Source: Puniceicoccaceae bacterium (lineage in GTDB: Bacteria; Verrucomicrobiota; Verrucomicrobiia; Opitutales; JAFGAQ01). Taken from it: a stretch of DNA of 64,000 bases. The stretch spans positions 1-64,000 of the forward strand of contig JBEGIR010000023.1 in the NCBI GenBank assembly GCA_040224245.1, written 5' to 3'. The notes beneath the pieces are model-generated. The model saw only the letters and a list, made by a program, of their open reading frames with translations. It was not told the origin of the DNA and did not search any database. Position numbers and translations under genes: made by a program. Shown piece after piece: positions 29,680-38,221 of the stretch (the stretch's first letter is position 1; each line of letters begins with the position of its first letter).

Positions 29680-31695
29680 ATGGCTGACGCAACCCTCGAC
29701 ATGCTGCTCAAGATCCGGTCCGACCTGCGCGGACTGGAAAAGGGGCAAACCGAGCTGAAAAAGACCCGGCAAGCGGCGACTGGTCTCCAGTCGACCATAC
29801 GCAAGGGGTTTGGGTTCGCGGCTGCGTTCGTGGGGGCGTCGCTGTCGGTGGGGGCGCTCAACGCACAGCTCACCCGCAGCATCGACTTGGCATCGAAGCT
29901 CAGTGACGAATCGTTCCAACTGCAGATCGATCCCCGTGCGTTGCAGGGACTCAACGCCCTGGCACTCGATGCGGGGATCTCCCTCGATATCGTAGCCCGC
30001 GGTGTGCGGCACGTGAATACGCGCACGGTCGAGGCTCAGCAGGGGACCCAGTCCTATTTGCGAGCGTTCGCGCAGCTCAACATCGATCTGGCCAAGTTTG
30101 CCCGGCTCGACACAGCGGGAAAAATGGAAGCGATGGCCGTGGCGTTTGCCAATGCTGGCAACCAGCAAAAGGCCTACGCCGCCGTCTCGCGCATCATCGG
30201 TGAGGAAGCGGGTCCCAAGATGCTGGAGATCCTGCAGCGTGTGAACAAGGACGGTCTCCAACCGGTCACCAAGTGGGCACTTGCCGCCGGCCTTGCGTTC
30301 GACTCATGGGAGTTAGAACAGCTCGACAGCGTGGCCGATGGCATCACCCGTCTGCGGCACCGCATCAGTGTCGAGACCGGCAGGATCATTGCCGTGCTCA
30401 CCAACGACAAAACGCGGGCCGCCATCGTCATGCAGTTCAGTCATGCGGCGCAGACCTTTGGTGTGGATCTGCTCGAGGCGATTCACGATTCGATTTCCTT
30501 CTTCCCGGAACTGTTCAAGAAGTCGATCAGCTCCACGCTCTCGTGGTTCGACGATTCCATCCAGCTCGTGCAGATGAAATTCACGCTAGGCATGATGGAG
30601 GGACTCAACCGGGTGAACGCAGTCGCGAACCGTTTGCCTGGTCTGCGTTTAGGTATGCTCGACACCAGCGGCGGAGGGCAGGCCATCGAGGCATTGCAAC
30701 AGCGCATCGCCAACACCAAGCTGTCTCCGCTTGCGATCGGTGCTGAAGCAGCCGACGCTACCTTTGGCACGGATAACTTTGCAGGACTGCGACCCGATGA
30801 GGAGAAACGCTTTGCTGCGATCCTTGCGGCCGTTCAGGAGATCGAGGCGATCAACACCCGCGTGAACGAGGAAACCACGCGCATGACCGCCAATCTCGAC
30901 AGCACCGCAATCTCGTTTATTGAGCGCTTGCAGGAGGCGCTCGACAACATGACTGAGGGCTTCGCCACACTCGAGCTGAGCATGACCAACGCCTTCGGCA
31001 CGGTGGTATCGGGTGCGATCACATCGCTATCTTCCGGCATCGAGGGACTCATCAACCGCACGATGACCTGGCGCGAGGCACTTGGCAGCATCTGGACGGG
31101 CTTTGTCGGTAGCATGGTCAGCGCGTTCTCGCGCATGATCGCGGAATACCTCGTGAGCAAGGCCACTATGTTCGCCATCGACAAAGCTTTCGCGGCCAAG
31201 TCGCTCGTGATGTCCATGGCTTCTGCCGCCAAGTCGCTTGTGGCGTGGATCCCTTCCGCGATCGCTGCATCCATTTCGAGTTTCGGTGCCGCCAGCGCCA
31301 TTGGGCTCGCTGCTGTAATTGGTGGGCTCGCTGCATTTGGCGGGTTTAAGTCGGGAGGTTATACGGGCGACGGGGATCCGAGTGCAGTCGCTGGACTCGT
31401 GCATCGCGGGGAGTTTGTGCTCCCTGCCGATGTCACCAGCCGTCTGGGAGTCGGTGCGCTGAACTCTGCGGTCGCTGGCATTCGCTCCGGTCGTCCTGGT
31501 GCGATGGCACCGATTGGCATGAGCGGCGGTGCATCTGCTGCGGGAGGTGCAGCCGGCTCACAGCGTCCCATCTACGTTGCCTCTTTCGATTCGCGCCAGG
31601 ATGCGCGGTCCTATCTCAAATCCAAGTCCGGAGAGCAGCACATCATCGATATCGCACGCAAGCACTTCTGGGAAATATCCGCCAACGCATCTTGA
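29680..31695 (+). CDS. Tape measure protein
   Basis: The 671-residue product has coiled-coil N-terminal segments (LLKIRSDLRGLEKGQTELKK) and long helical stretches. It also has hydrophobic stretches (AIGLAAVIGGLAAFGGFKSG) and the C-terminal YTGDGDPSAVAGLVHRGEFV motif typical of lambda-type tape measures. It sets tail length and would contact the chaperones. At 671 residues it predicts a tail of roughly 100 nm using the usual about 1.5 Angstrom per residue. This is an estimate. Confidence 0.85.
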   Translation: MADATLDMLLKIRSDLRGLEKGQTELKKTRQAATGLQSTIRKGFGFAAAFVGASLSVGALNAQLTRSIDLASKLSDESFQLQIDPRALQGLNALALDAGISLDIVARGVRHVNTRTVEAQQGTQSYLRAFAQLNIDLAKFARLDTAGKMEAMAVAFANAGNQQKAYAAVSRIIGEEAGPKMLEILQRVNKDGLQPVTKWALAAGLAFDSWELEQLDSVADGITRLRHRISVETGRIIAVLTNDKTRAAIVMQFSHAAQTFGVDLLEAIHDSISFFPELFKKSISSTLSWFDDSIQLVQMKFTLGMMEGLNRVNAVANRLPGLRLGMLDTSGGGQAIEALQQRIANTKLSPLAIGAEAADATFGTDNFAGLRPDEEKRFAAILAAVQEIEAINTRVNEETTRMTANLDSTAISFIERLQEALDNMTEGFATLELSMTNAFGTVVSGAITSLSSGIEGLINRTMTWREALGSIWTGFVGSMVSAFSRMIAEYLVSKATMFAIDKAFAAKSLVMSMASAAKSLVAWIPSAIAASISSFGAASAIGLAAVIGGLAAFGGFKSGGYTGDGDPSAVAGLVHRGEFVLPADVTSRLGVGALNSAVAGIRSGRPGAMAPIGMSGGASAAGGAAGSQRPIYVASFDSRQDARSYLKSKSGEQHIIDIARKHFWEISANAS

Positions 31696-31697
31696 CC

Positions 31698-32294
31698 ATG
31701 GCCATCGAAAAAAACCTTCAATTCTACCAGGGCGACGATGAGGAGTTTCGCATCGTCGGGCGCAACACCGACACCGGAATCGTCGAGTCGCTCGCCGGTA
31801 ACGACTTTTGGCTGACGATCATGACCGATGCAGCGCAGCCCGACTCTTCCGCCGTGCTCCAGCTGACCTTGGTCAACGGCGCCACGGTGCGCAACGTCAC
31901 CGCTGGTCCGCTCCGCATCGGCCGCCGCTACACGTTCGCGACCGTCGTCGCCGGGGATGACTTCGAAAATGTCGGCTCCGATGCGGATCCATCCCCAGGG
32001 GATTCTTTTGTCTGCATCGCCACCACTCCCACCGTCTGGACGAATGGTTCCGTTTTGACCGAGGCCACCGGTGCGCAGTTTTACCCGTGGATCCAGGGGG
32101 AAACCCAGATCGCGGATGGAGTCGTGTTGTTCCGGTTTGATCCTGCTGCCACTGGGATCGCTGAGGGCTATGGCATCCAGCTTGGCCAAAACTACTTCTA
32201 CGACCTGCAGCGCCGCACGACCACCGGGAAGATCAAGACCGAGTTTTTCGGGAAGGTATCCCTGCTTCGCCCACAAGTCACCAAGGCTTTCTGA
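31698..32294 (+). CDS. Tail-associated hypothetical protein
   Basis: The 198-residue product is beta-rich (LQFYQGDDEEFRIVGRN, DFWLTIMTDAAQPDSSAVLQ). It resembles phage proteins that describe a programmed input of tail decoration, and has a C-terminal GIQLGQNYFYDLQRRTTTG. Position directly after the tape measure suggests a distal tail or baseplate component. No firm family is recognised. The ATG at 31698 lies 3 bp after the tape measure stop. Confidence 0.55.
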   Translation: MAIEKNLQFYQGDDEEFRIVGRNTDTGIVESLAGNDFWLTIMTDAAQPDSSAVLQLTLVNGATVRNVTAGPLRIGRRYTFATVVAGDDFENVGSDADPSPGDSFVCIATTPTVWTNGSVLTEATGAQFYPWIQGETQIADGVVLFRFDPAATGIAEGYGIQLGQNYFYDLQRRTTTGKIKTEFFGKVSLLRPQVTKAF

Positions 32295-32339
32295 TTTTTA
32301 CCACACTTACCAACCACACCAAACCCAAGGATCAATATC

Positions 32340-32744
32340 ATGGCCGGATCATTTTCAACCTTCCTTGCCAACGAACTCCTGGATCACCAGTTCGGGAACC
32401 AGTCCTACACGCCCACGAGCACCATCTACGCAGCCGCGCTGACCGCCGCTCCGAACAAAGCTGGCGGTGGCACCGAAGTCAGCGGTGGCGGATACGCACG
32501 CAAAGCGGTTTCGTCGAACCTCACCAACTTCCCTGCAGCAGCGAGCGGAGCCAAGACCAACGGCGCCAACATCGAGTGGGATCAGGCAACCGCGAACTGG
32601 GGTCAGATCGTCGCAATCGCATTCTACGACGCACCGACCGGGGGCAACCTGCTGGCGTTCGACGTGCTCGATACGCCCGAGACGATCAACAACACCAACA
32701 CCCTGCGCATCCTCGCCGGCCAGTTGTCGATCTCTATTGTTTGA
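32340..32744 (+). CDS. Tail fibre-like structural protein
   Basis: The 134-residue product is Gly/Ala/Asn-rich and has GGTEVSGGGYARKAVSSNLT and WGQIVAIAFYDAPTGGNLLA. This resembles the short tail-fibre or virion-surface family often described as phage tail fibre protein. The leader CCCAAGGATCAATATC precedes the ATG. It would form part of the distal tail. Confidence 0.65.
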   Translation: MAGSFSTFLANELLDHQFGNQSYTPTSTIYAAALTAAPNKAGGGTEVSGGGYARKAVSSNLTNFPAAASGAKTNGANIEWDQATANWGQIVAIAFYDAPTGGNLLAFDVLDTPETINNTNTLRILAGQLSISIV

Positions 32745-32748
32745 CCTG

Positions 32749-32769
32749 CTTACTAAGTCACTTAGGATG
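32749..32769. promoter_or_regulatory. Tandem CTTANTAAG box 8
   Basis: CTTACTAAG at 32749-32757 is a perfect half and CTTAGGATG at 32761-32769 a weaker one. It lies in the 33-bp gap before the gene at 32778, ending 8 bp before its ATG. It is in the middle of the late operon. Confidence 0.65.
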
Positions 32770-32777
32770 ATGCCGTC

Positions 32778-33587
32778 ATGAAGTTCGAACTGCTGCCAGT
32801 CCGCGATCTCTCGTTTGAGTTGACCCAAGTGGTCGACCCTTTCCGGGGAAACGTGGCAGTGGATTTCGCGGCGGCATCATCCTGCAGTGTGCAGCTCAAC
32901 GTCATCAAGGACGCGGGGGTGTTGGAAGCGGTGGGCACGACTGGCACAAGCGCCAAGGTGCAGTGCATCAAGAACGCCCGACTGACCATCGCAAACCGGT
33001 TGTTTGTCACCGACGATGGGCAGGTTCTCATCGATGAGGACGGCATACCGCTCACCTACGACCCGGATCCCGGTCGCGTGAACCGCATCGCGAACATCAC
33101 TCCCGAGATCGAAGCCGCGTCCGTCATTGAGGCAGCACTCAACCAGCTGCGGCAACCGCGCCTGCGCGTGCAGGCGACCGCGTTGATCGTTGCCGGGCTC
33201 AACAAGGTCAGGGTCATCTCGGGTCACATCGAGGCGCAGACGGTCCTGCAGGCCATCGCCAACCGCATTCGTTTGATCGATGGCGACATCGAAGCGGAGT
33301 CCGTCATCGAGGCGGTGCTGCAGGTGATTCACCAGGTTGCTCCCGAGATCGAAGCCGCGTCCGTCATCGAGGCAGCGCTCAACCGGGTGCGCCACGTCTC
33401 CGTTGCCATCGAGGCCACCGCATCCATGAGCGCATCAGTCAACCGCATCAGCAACCCACCCGTTGCCATCGAGGCCGAGAGCTTCACCCATGTCTTTGTC
33501 AACGACCAGGGTTTCCTTGTGGGCGACGACGATACCGTCCCGCTCACCGACGACGAAGGCAACCTCATCCAGTCCGACCCCGAATAA
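32778..33587 (+). CDS. Tail protein with internal repeats
   Basis: The 269-residue product has an N-terminal domain (FELLPVRDLSFELTQVVDPF) followed by at least five repeats of about 22-30 residues around IEAASVIEAALN. Two are nearly identical at the DNA level, near 33106-33150 and 33340-33385. It ends in an acidic stretch (VPLTDDEGNLIQSDPE). Repeats of this kind form beta-solenoid or spike-like shafts in phage fibres. Function in adsorption is inferred. Box 8 precedes it. Confidence 0.65.
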   Translation: MKFELLPVRDLSFELTQVVDPFRGNVAVDFAAASSCSVQLNVIKDAGVLEAVGTTGTSAKVQCIKNARLTIANRLFVTDDGQVLIDEDGIPLTYDPDPGRVNRIANITPEIEAASVIEAALNQLRQPRLRVQATALIVAGLNKVRVISGHIEAQTVLQAIANRIRLIDGDIEAESVIEAVLQVIHQVAPEIEAASVIEAALNRVRHVSVAIEATASMSASVNRISNPPVAIEAESFTHVFVNDQGFLVGDDDTVPLTDDEGNLIQSDPE

Positions 33588-33614
33588 ACAACGCTTTCAA
33601 CCAAAGATCACACC

Positions 33615-35378
33615 ATGAAACACCGCACCATTTCACGCTACTTCGCAGCCCTTGCGCTTTTCACGCTTCCACTGCTGATCGCTCCGATCACCGCCTTCGG
33701 TGCCAAGAAAATAACCGAATACGACGAGATCGCCGACTACTCCACCACCGACCCGATCTGGGCGCTCGTATCCGAGGACCCAGGATCCCGCAAGGTGGAT
33801 CTTGCGCGCCTGGCAAATTACGCGCAGGTCAACCCAGCTGCCGAAAACGGTGGCCTTGATTTTCGGCGCTCCTCCCACACCCTCACCTGGGCGGGTACCT
33901 CCGACACCCTCACCCTCGCCACCGGCTTCATGCGCCACGGTCGCGTCATCAAGAGCCTCACTATCCGCCACGCGAATGCGGGCACCTTCGACCTCGGCAA
34001 TCGCAGCGTGCTCAACTTCTACGCCGACGATGTTGTCACCACGGCCAGCGTCCCGACCGTCGCCACGATGACCAACATCACATGGGACTGGAGCGACGGC
34101 GACATCACCGTCACCCCCAGCGACACCCACACCGGCTCGATCACGGTGGACATTGAGTATGTGGACAATCCGCCGCCCACCTACGTGACCAATGAGGAGA
34201 CCCTCACCCTCTACGCCGCCAGCGTCGGCTACCAGATCACTGACTCGGAGGTGCAGACCGCCATCGCCACCACCATCGAAACCCTTTCCGGAGGCCGCAA
34301 TACCGTGCTGTTCTCAGCCGGTGGCGTGCCGGGCATCTATGTCAAAATCGACCCAGATGTCGATACCCTCCACGCCGACATACTCACTGAACTCGGCTAC
34401 ACCACCAGCGACGAGCACCCGGCATTTACCGTGGATGGCGCGCCCATCGATCATTTTTGGGTTGGGAAGTACGAGGGAACTCTGATCGACGTCACCACGG
34501 GCACTGTTGTTTCGAACGCCTCTGCGAAAACCTCCGCTAACCTCCGCGTCGCATCACTGAAGCGTGTCGACCCCGCCGCCGACATCACATTTGACGAGAC
34601 CATCACCGTCACCCGACAAAATGGAGCAGGATACCATAGTATCACCAATGCACAGTGGGCCTACCTCGCCTTGCGCTCCCTCACGCTCGACCACGAGGTG
34701 CGTGGGAATAACGACAGCGGCACTGACTACATAGAGACTACCGAGACAGGCACACTTGTGGTTGACGGCTACGATGCTACCGATATTCATGTGCTCAGTG
34801 GTGCTCCCTACGTCGCGTGGTCTCACGACAATACGCAATGGGGAGTGTGGGATCTGAATGGCAACGTTTTCGAGTGGGTCGTAGGGGTGCGATTCGTGGA
34901 TGGTGAAATCCAGGTGATTCCTGACAATGACGCCGTCCTATCAACCGCTGATTTTGGTGTCGCATCCTCCGACTGGCGCGGTATCGCTGCCGCCGATGGC
35001 TCACTTACCGCCCCAGGCACGCCCGGCAATTTGCATTGGGATGCATCTAATGTTGATGGATCGGGCAACCTTATCCTCGACGATGCTGTCACAAATCAGT
35101 CCGATGGCTCCACGTCGTCGAGCACGCAATTTAACGCTATCACCTCCGCCGTTGGCATCACCGCGCCAGCAGTGCTTAAATCCCTCGCGCTGTACCCGCT
35201 CACCATCGACAGCCCTGCACGAGGGCGCGTTTACATGCGCAACCTTGGAGAACGGATCCCGCGTCGTGGCGGCGCTTGGGTCAGCAGCTCCGGCGCCGGG
35301 GTGTCTGCGCTCGACGGCTACGGCACCCGTGGCATTCGCGTCGGCAGCCTCGGCTTCCGTCCCGCTTTTGTCGACTAA
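33615..35378 (+). CDS. Tail fibre-like protein with signal peptide and FGE/C-type-lectin-like C-terminus
   Basis: The 587-residue product has an unusual Sec-type signal (RYFAALALFTLPLLIAPITA), then a phage-fibre N-terminus (KKITEYDEIADYSTTDPIWA). The C-terminal part (from about 270) follows the formylglycine-generating enzyme/C-type lectin-like fold. It has VGKYEGTLIDVTTG, WSHDNTQWGVWDLNGNVFEW, and an end RRGGAWVSSSGAGVSA followed by RVGSLGFRPAFVD. This end is where diversity-generating elements vary codons in other phages. No reverse transcriptase is in the window. It would be a receptor-binding or surface-binding protein. Confidence 0.65.
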   Translation: MKHRTISRYFAALALFTLPLLIAPITAFGAKKITEYDEIADYSTTDPIWALVSEDPGSRKVDLARLANYAQVNPAAENGGLDFRRSSHTLTWAGTSDTLTLATGFMRHGRVIKSLTIRHANAGTFDLGNRSVLNFYADDVVTTASVPTVATMTNITWDWSDGDITVTPSDTHTGSITVDIEYVDNPPPTYVTNEETLTLYAASVGYQITDSEVQTAIATTIETLSGGRNTVLFSAGGVPGIYVKIDPDVDTLHADILTELGYTTSDEHPAFTVDGAPIDHFWVGKYEGTLIDVTTGTVVSNASAKTSANLRVASLKRVDPAADITFDETITVTRQNGAGYHSITNAQWAYLALRSLTLDHEVRGNNDSGTDYIETTETGTLVVDGYDATDIHVLSGAPYVAWSHDNTQWGVWDLNGNVFEWVVGVRFVDGEIQVIPDNDAVLSTADFGVASSDWRGIAAADGSLTAPGTPGNLHWDASNVDGSGNLILDDAVTNQSDGSTSSSTQFNAITSAVGITAPAVLKSLALYPLTIDSPARGRVYMRNLGERIPRRGGAWVSSSGAGVSALDGYGTRGIRVGSLGFRPAFVD

Positions 35379-35404
35379 ATCCTAAGCACTGAAACACTCA
35401 ACTC

Positions 35405-35938
35405 ATGAAACCACTCAACGCTATTATTTTTTTCGTGGGCACTCTCGCCGCCGCGCTGGCGGCTGCTGCGCCCACCGCATTGCCTGAGCCGCACTACCAA
35501 AACGCGACCATCACCCACGTCGACATCACCGCTGCGACCGAGACTACTATCACCTTCCGCTGGCACGACGGCACCCAACACCTCGGCTCCCCGGTCACCA
35601 TCCCCCGAGGCATCACCGGGGCCGACACCGAGAGTCCCACTGTGCTCTCTCCCTACGCCTCGATCCTCGCCTATCTCGCCCACAAAGAGGCCAACCCACC
35701 TTCACCACCGGTCCCCTACGAGGTGACCCGCCGGCAGCTTTTCCTCGTGCTCGACAGCGAGCTATCCCTCACCCGCGAGACCCTGCGCGCCAGTCTCACC
35801 ACTGAAGCTCAGCGCATCGAGTTCGACGAGGCCCTGTCTTTTCACCGCGACCACCCGCTCGTTGTCTCTATGGGTGCCTCTCTCTCCCTCACTCCCGCCG
35901 AGATCGACGCCATCTTCATCGCCGCCGCGCAACTGTAG
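35405..35938 (+). CDS. Exported tail-region hypothetical protein
   Basis: The 177-residue product has a signal-like N-terminus (KPLNAIIFFVGTLAAALAAA). A beta domain (ATITHVDITAATETTITFRW) and a helical C-terminus follow (SELSLTRETLRASLTTEAQ). It lies between the fibre and the hub protein. No family is recognised. Like the previous gene, it carries an export signal in a tail operon, which is unusual. Confidence 0.55.
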   Translation: MKPLNAIIFFVGTLAAALAAAAPTALPEPHYQNATITHVDITAATETTITFRWHDGTQHLGSPVTIPRGITGADTESPTVLSPYASILAYLAHKEANPPSPPVPYEVTRRQLFLVLDSELSLTRETLRASLTTEAQRIEFDEALSFHRDHPLVVSMGASLSLTPAEIDAIFIAAAQL

Positions 35939-35945
35939 TCGACCG

Positions 35946-37736
35946 ATGCTCGAAACCTTCCAGGCCAGCGGAAAGGAATACCGACTCATCCATCACATGC
36001 CCGATTGGGCTGCGGGGATACGGATCACGCATCGGTTGCGCACGGTCGTTGCGGAAGGACTCACCGGTATCCAATCGCGCCGTCCGTTCATCGAATCGAT
36101 GCGGGTGCGCGTGACGCTGGACTATTTGCCCGATGCTTTTGAAGCCGATGAGCTCAACCAGCTGCTCGGCGATCAGGATTTGCCGCAGCGGGTAGCGTTG
36201 CCCCTGTGGGCGAGCATGCGCGAGAACGAGGCGTTCTTCACCACGCGCATCTACGAGACGGCGTATCTGATGAACTTCGGTCCGGATGGGCAGGAGGTAC
36301 TACGCTCGGATGCGCTACCAACCGCCTACAAGCACCCCTTCCTGGTGCCGCTAGCGTTTGGTCGGCTCTCGAAGCGTCCGAGCATGGAAGACATCACGGG
36401 CGGAACGGTTGCCACGTGTCAGCTGGTGTTTCTCGAGGATTCCCCGTTTGACCTTCGAGTGAGGGTGCATGCCACCCCACAGGCTCAGCGGGATGTGTGG
36501 CCCGATACGCTGCGCCCCGACTACAGCGAACCGGTGCGCTGGGAGTCGCGTGACCGGCTCGAATACGAAGACTTTGGGTCCATGCGCGAGTCGGTGTTTG
36601 ACGGAGAGGATGCTCCGCCCGAATGGGGTCAGGAAATGCACCTACAGCTGCTTGAGGATCCCGCAGAGAGTGCAGAGGAAGTGCGACAGCTGCTCACCTT
36701 CTTTCTCGGTCGCATGGGTCAGTGGCGCAGCTTCAGCATGCCCGTGTGGTTTCGTCCAGGAGCAGACCGCCCCACCACGCCGCACAGTATGCGGGCGGGT
36801 TTCGCCGATGATGAGATCACGCTCGACTTTCAGACTCCTACGCTCGCCACCACCACATTGAAACTGTGGCAGCGTGCGCATGAAACCGTAGCCATCCCCG
36901 GAGAGCAGCCCGAACAGCCGGCAGTGGCGTTCCTGTATCGGTTTCGATACGTGACTCCTGACAACGCGGCGAATGTGGTGAACTGGAGGTTTACAGATTG
37001 GGAGCGCGATATTGTCACCACCAATGGCACATACACACCTGCGCCATTCGAAATAGAGGAAGGGACCTTCGAACTTGGAATCCATGGAGAGTTCGAGCTG
37101 AGGTCCTATGCATTCGAAGGCTCACCGTTGATGCTGTTCATCCCGTTCGAGGTCAACGCTACGTTGCAGGTTATGATCTATCGTGTGGATCCCGCAAATG
37201 TGGCAGCCACCCAAAAGCTTGTGTTCTCCGGTCGGGTCTCCCGAGTCACCAGCAGCGGCAAGGCCCTCACCGCACAGTGCCAGGTGTTCCGGGGTCTCTT
37301 GGATCGGAGGATCCCCCGCATGGTGATCCAGCCCCATTGCAACTACAACGTCTTTGACCGAAACTGCGGACTCAGCCGATCCCAATACACCCGCACCGCC
37401 ACCATCACCGGGCTCGATGGTGCATCCGTCACTCTGGCCGGCGTCAGTGCTGCAGCTGGTTACTTCAATGGCGGCATGCTGTGGGTGGGAGATGGCATCA
37501 ACTTCGAGTCGCGTCCGGTCGTCAGCCAAAACGGGAATCGGTTCGGAATCGTGAAGCCGCTGCGCAAAGCCAAGGTCGGCGACGCTGTTCGGATGATTCC
37601 CGGCTGCGATGGGCTGCCGTCAACCTGTGAAGTGAAGTTTGCGAACTACAACAATTTTGGGGGCGCTCCATGGGTGCCCGATCAAAACCCCACGGTGCAA
37701 GCCATCACCACCGAAACCAACACCCGCAAGAAGTAA
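35946..37736 (+). CDS. DUF2163/BR0599-type baseplate hub protein
   Basis: The 596-residue product has a C-terminal domain matching the phage BR0599 family, with HCNYNVFDRNCGLSRSQYTR and later VRMIPGCDGLPSTCEVKFAN (conserved Cys pairs) and NFGGAPWVPDQNPT. The N-terminal part holds beta-rich structural sections (HRLRTVVAEGLTGIQSRRPF). Related proteins are the baseplate hub of gene-transfer agents and siphoviruses. It should link the tail tube to the tip. ATG 35946 was chosen because it follows the upstream stop. Confidence 0.8.
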   Translation: MLETFQASGKEYRLIHHMPDWAAGIRITHRLRTVVAEGLTGIQSRRPFIESMRVRVTLDYLPDAFEADELNQLLGDQDLPQRVALPLWASMRENEAFFTTRIYETAYLMNFGPDGQEVLRSDALPTAYKHPFLVPLAFGRLSKRPSMEDITGGTVATCQLVFLEDSPFDLRVRVHATPQAQRDVWPDTLRPDYSEPVRWESRDRLEYEDFGSMRESVFDGEDAPPEWGQEMHLQLLEDPAESAEEVRQLLTFFLGRMGQWRSFSMPVWFRPGADRPTTPHSMRAGFADDEITLDFQTPTLATTTLKLWQRAHETVAIPGEQPEQPAVAFLYRFRYVTPDNAANVVNWRFTDWERDIVTTNGTYTPAPFEIEEGTFELGIHGEFELRSYAFEGSPLMLFIPFEVNATLQVMIYRVDPANVAATQKLVFSGRVSRVTSSGKALTAQCQVFRGLLDRRIPRMVIQPHCNYNVFDRNCGLSRSQYTRTATITGLDGASVTLAGVSAAAGYFNGGMLWVGDGINFESRPVVSQNGNRFGIVKPLRKAKVGDAVRMIPGCDGLPSTCEVKFANYNNFGGAPWVPDQNPTVQAITTETNTRKK

Positions 37737-37741
37737 TCACG

Positions 37742-38221
37742 ATGAAGGCTCCCCCATTCTTCTACTCTGATGCTCGTGTGGACGCGCTTATGAAGTCGTT
37801 TACTAAGTGGGAAGGCACTCCGTTTTTCCCACGGAGCTGCGCACCCGGTTCCCAGGGCGGCGTCGATTGCGTGCAGCTCGTGCGTGCGCTCCTGGTGGAT
37901 GCTGGGTGGTGGGTGCAGCCGATTACGTGGCACTATCCCATCGATGGCGGCAATCATACCCGTCAATCCCTGATCCGGCAGTTCATCGACATGACGGGGG
38001 TCAGTCTGCGGGTGGAGGAGATTCCCCCCGATCCCGCCTATCTGCGTCCAGGTGATGTGCTTGGCATGCGTCTGGGCTCCGCTATGTGGCACCTCGGCAT
38101 TGCACTGACCCCGCGCAGCTTCGCCCATGTGATGGTGGGTCGACGCGTGGAACGGATTCCGATCGCGGTGGTCACGCGCATGGGTGCCGTCGAAACCATC
38201 TTCCGTCCCCTCGAGCTATGA
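37742..38221 (+). CDS. NlpC/P60-type tail peptidase
   Basis: The 159-residue product has catalytic Cys in GGVDCVQLVRAL (about 43) and His in MWHLGIAL (about 117), the NlpC/P60 pair used by tail-associated peptidoglycan hydrolases. It lies between hub and tip, as in gene-transfer agents and many siphoviruses. It would help local cell-wall opening during injection. It is ATGA-coupled to the tip gene. Box 9 lies inside it. Confidence 0.8.
   Translation: MKAPPFFYSDARVDALMKSFTKWEGTPFFPRSCAPGSQGGVDCVQLVRALLVDAGWWVQPITWHYPIDGGNHTRQSLIRQFIDMTGVSLRVEEIPPDPAYLRPGDVLGMRLGSAMWHLGIALTPRSFAHVMVGRRVERIPIAVVTRMGAVETIFRPLEL
37787..37807. promoter_or_regulatory. Tandem CTTANTAAG box 9, inside the NlpC/P60 gene
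   Basis: CTTATGAAG at 37787-37795 and TTTACTAAG at 37799-37807 keep the exact 3-base spacing, with one or two mismatches per half. It is the only box far from a gene start, and therefore the least certain. Confidence 0.45.

Noticed and set aside
33615-35378. Complete diversity-generating retroelement
   Set aside because: The target-like protein end is present, but there is no reverse transcriptase or template repeat in the prophage. Kept only as a question.
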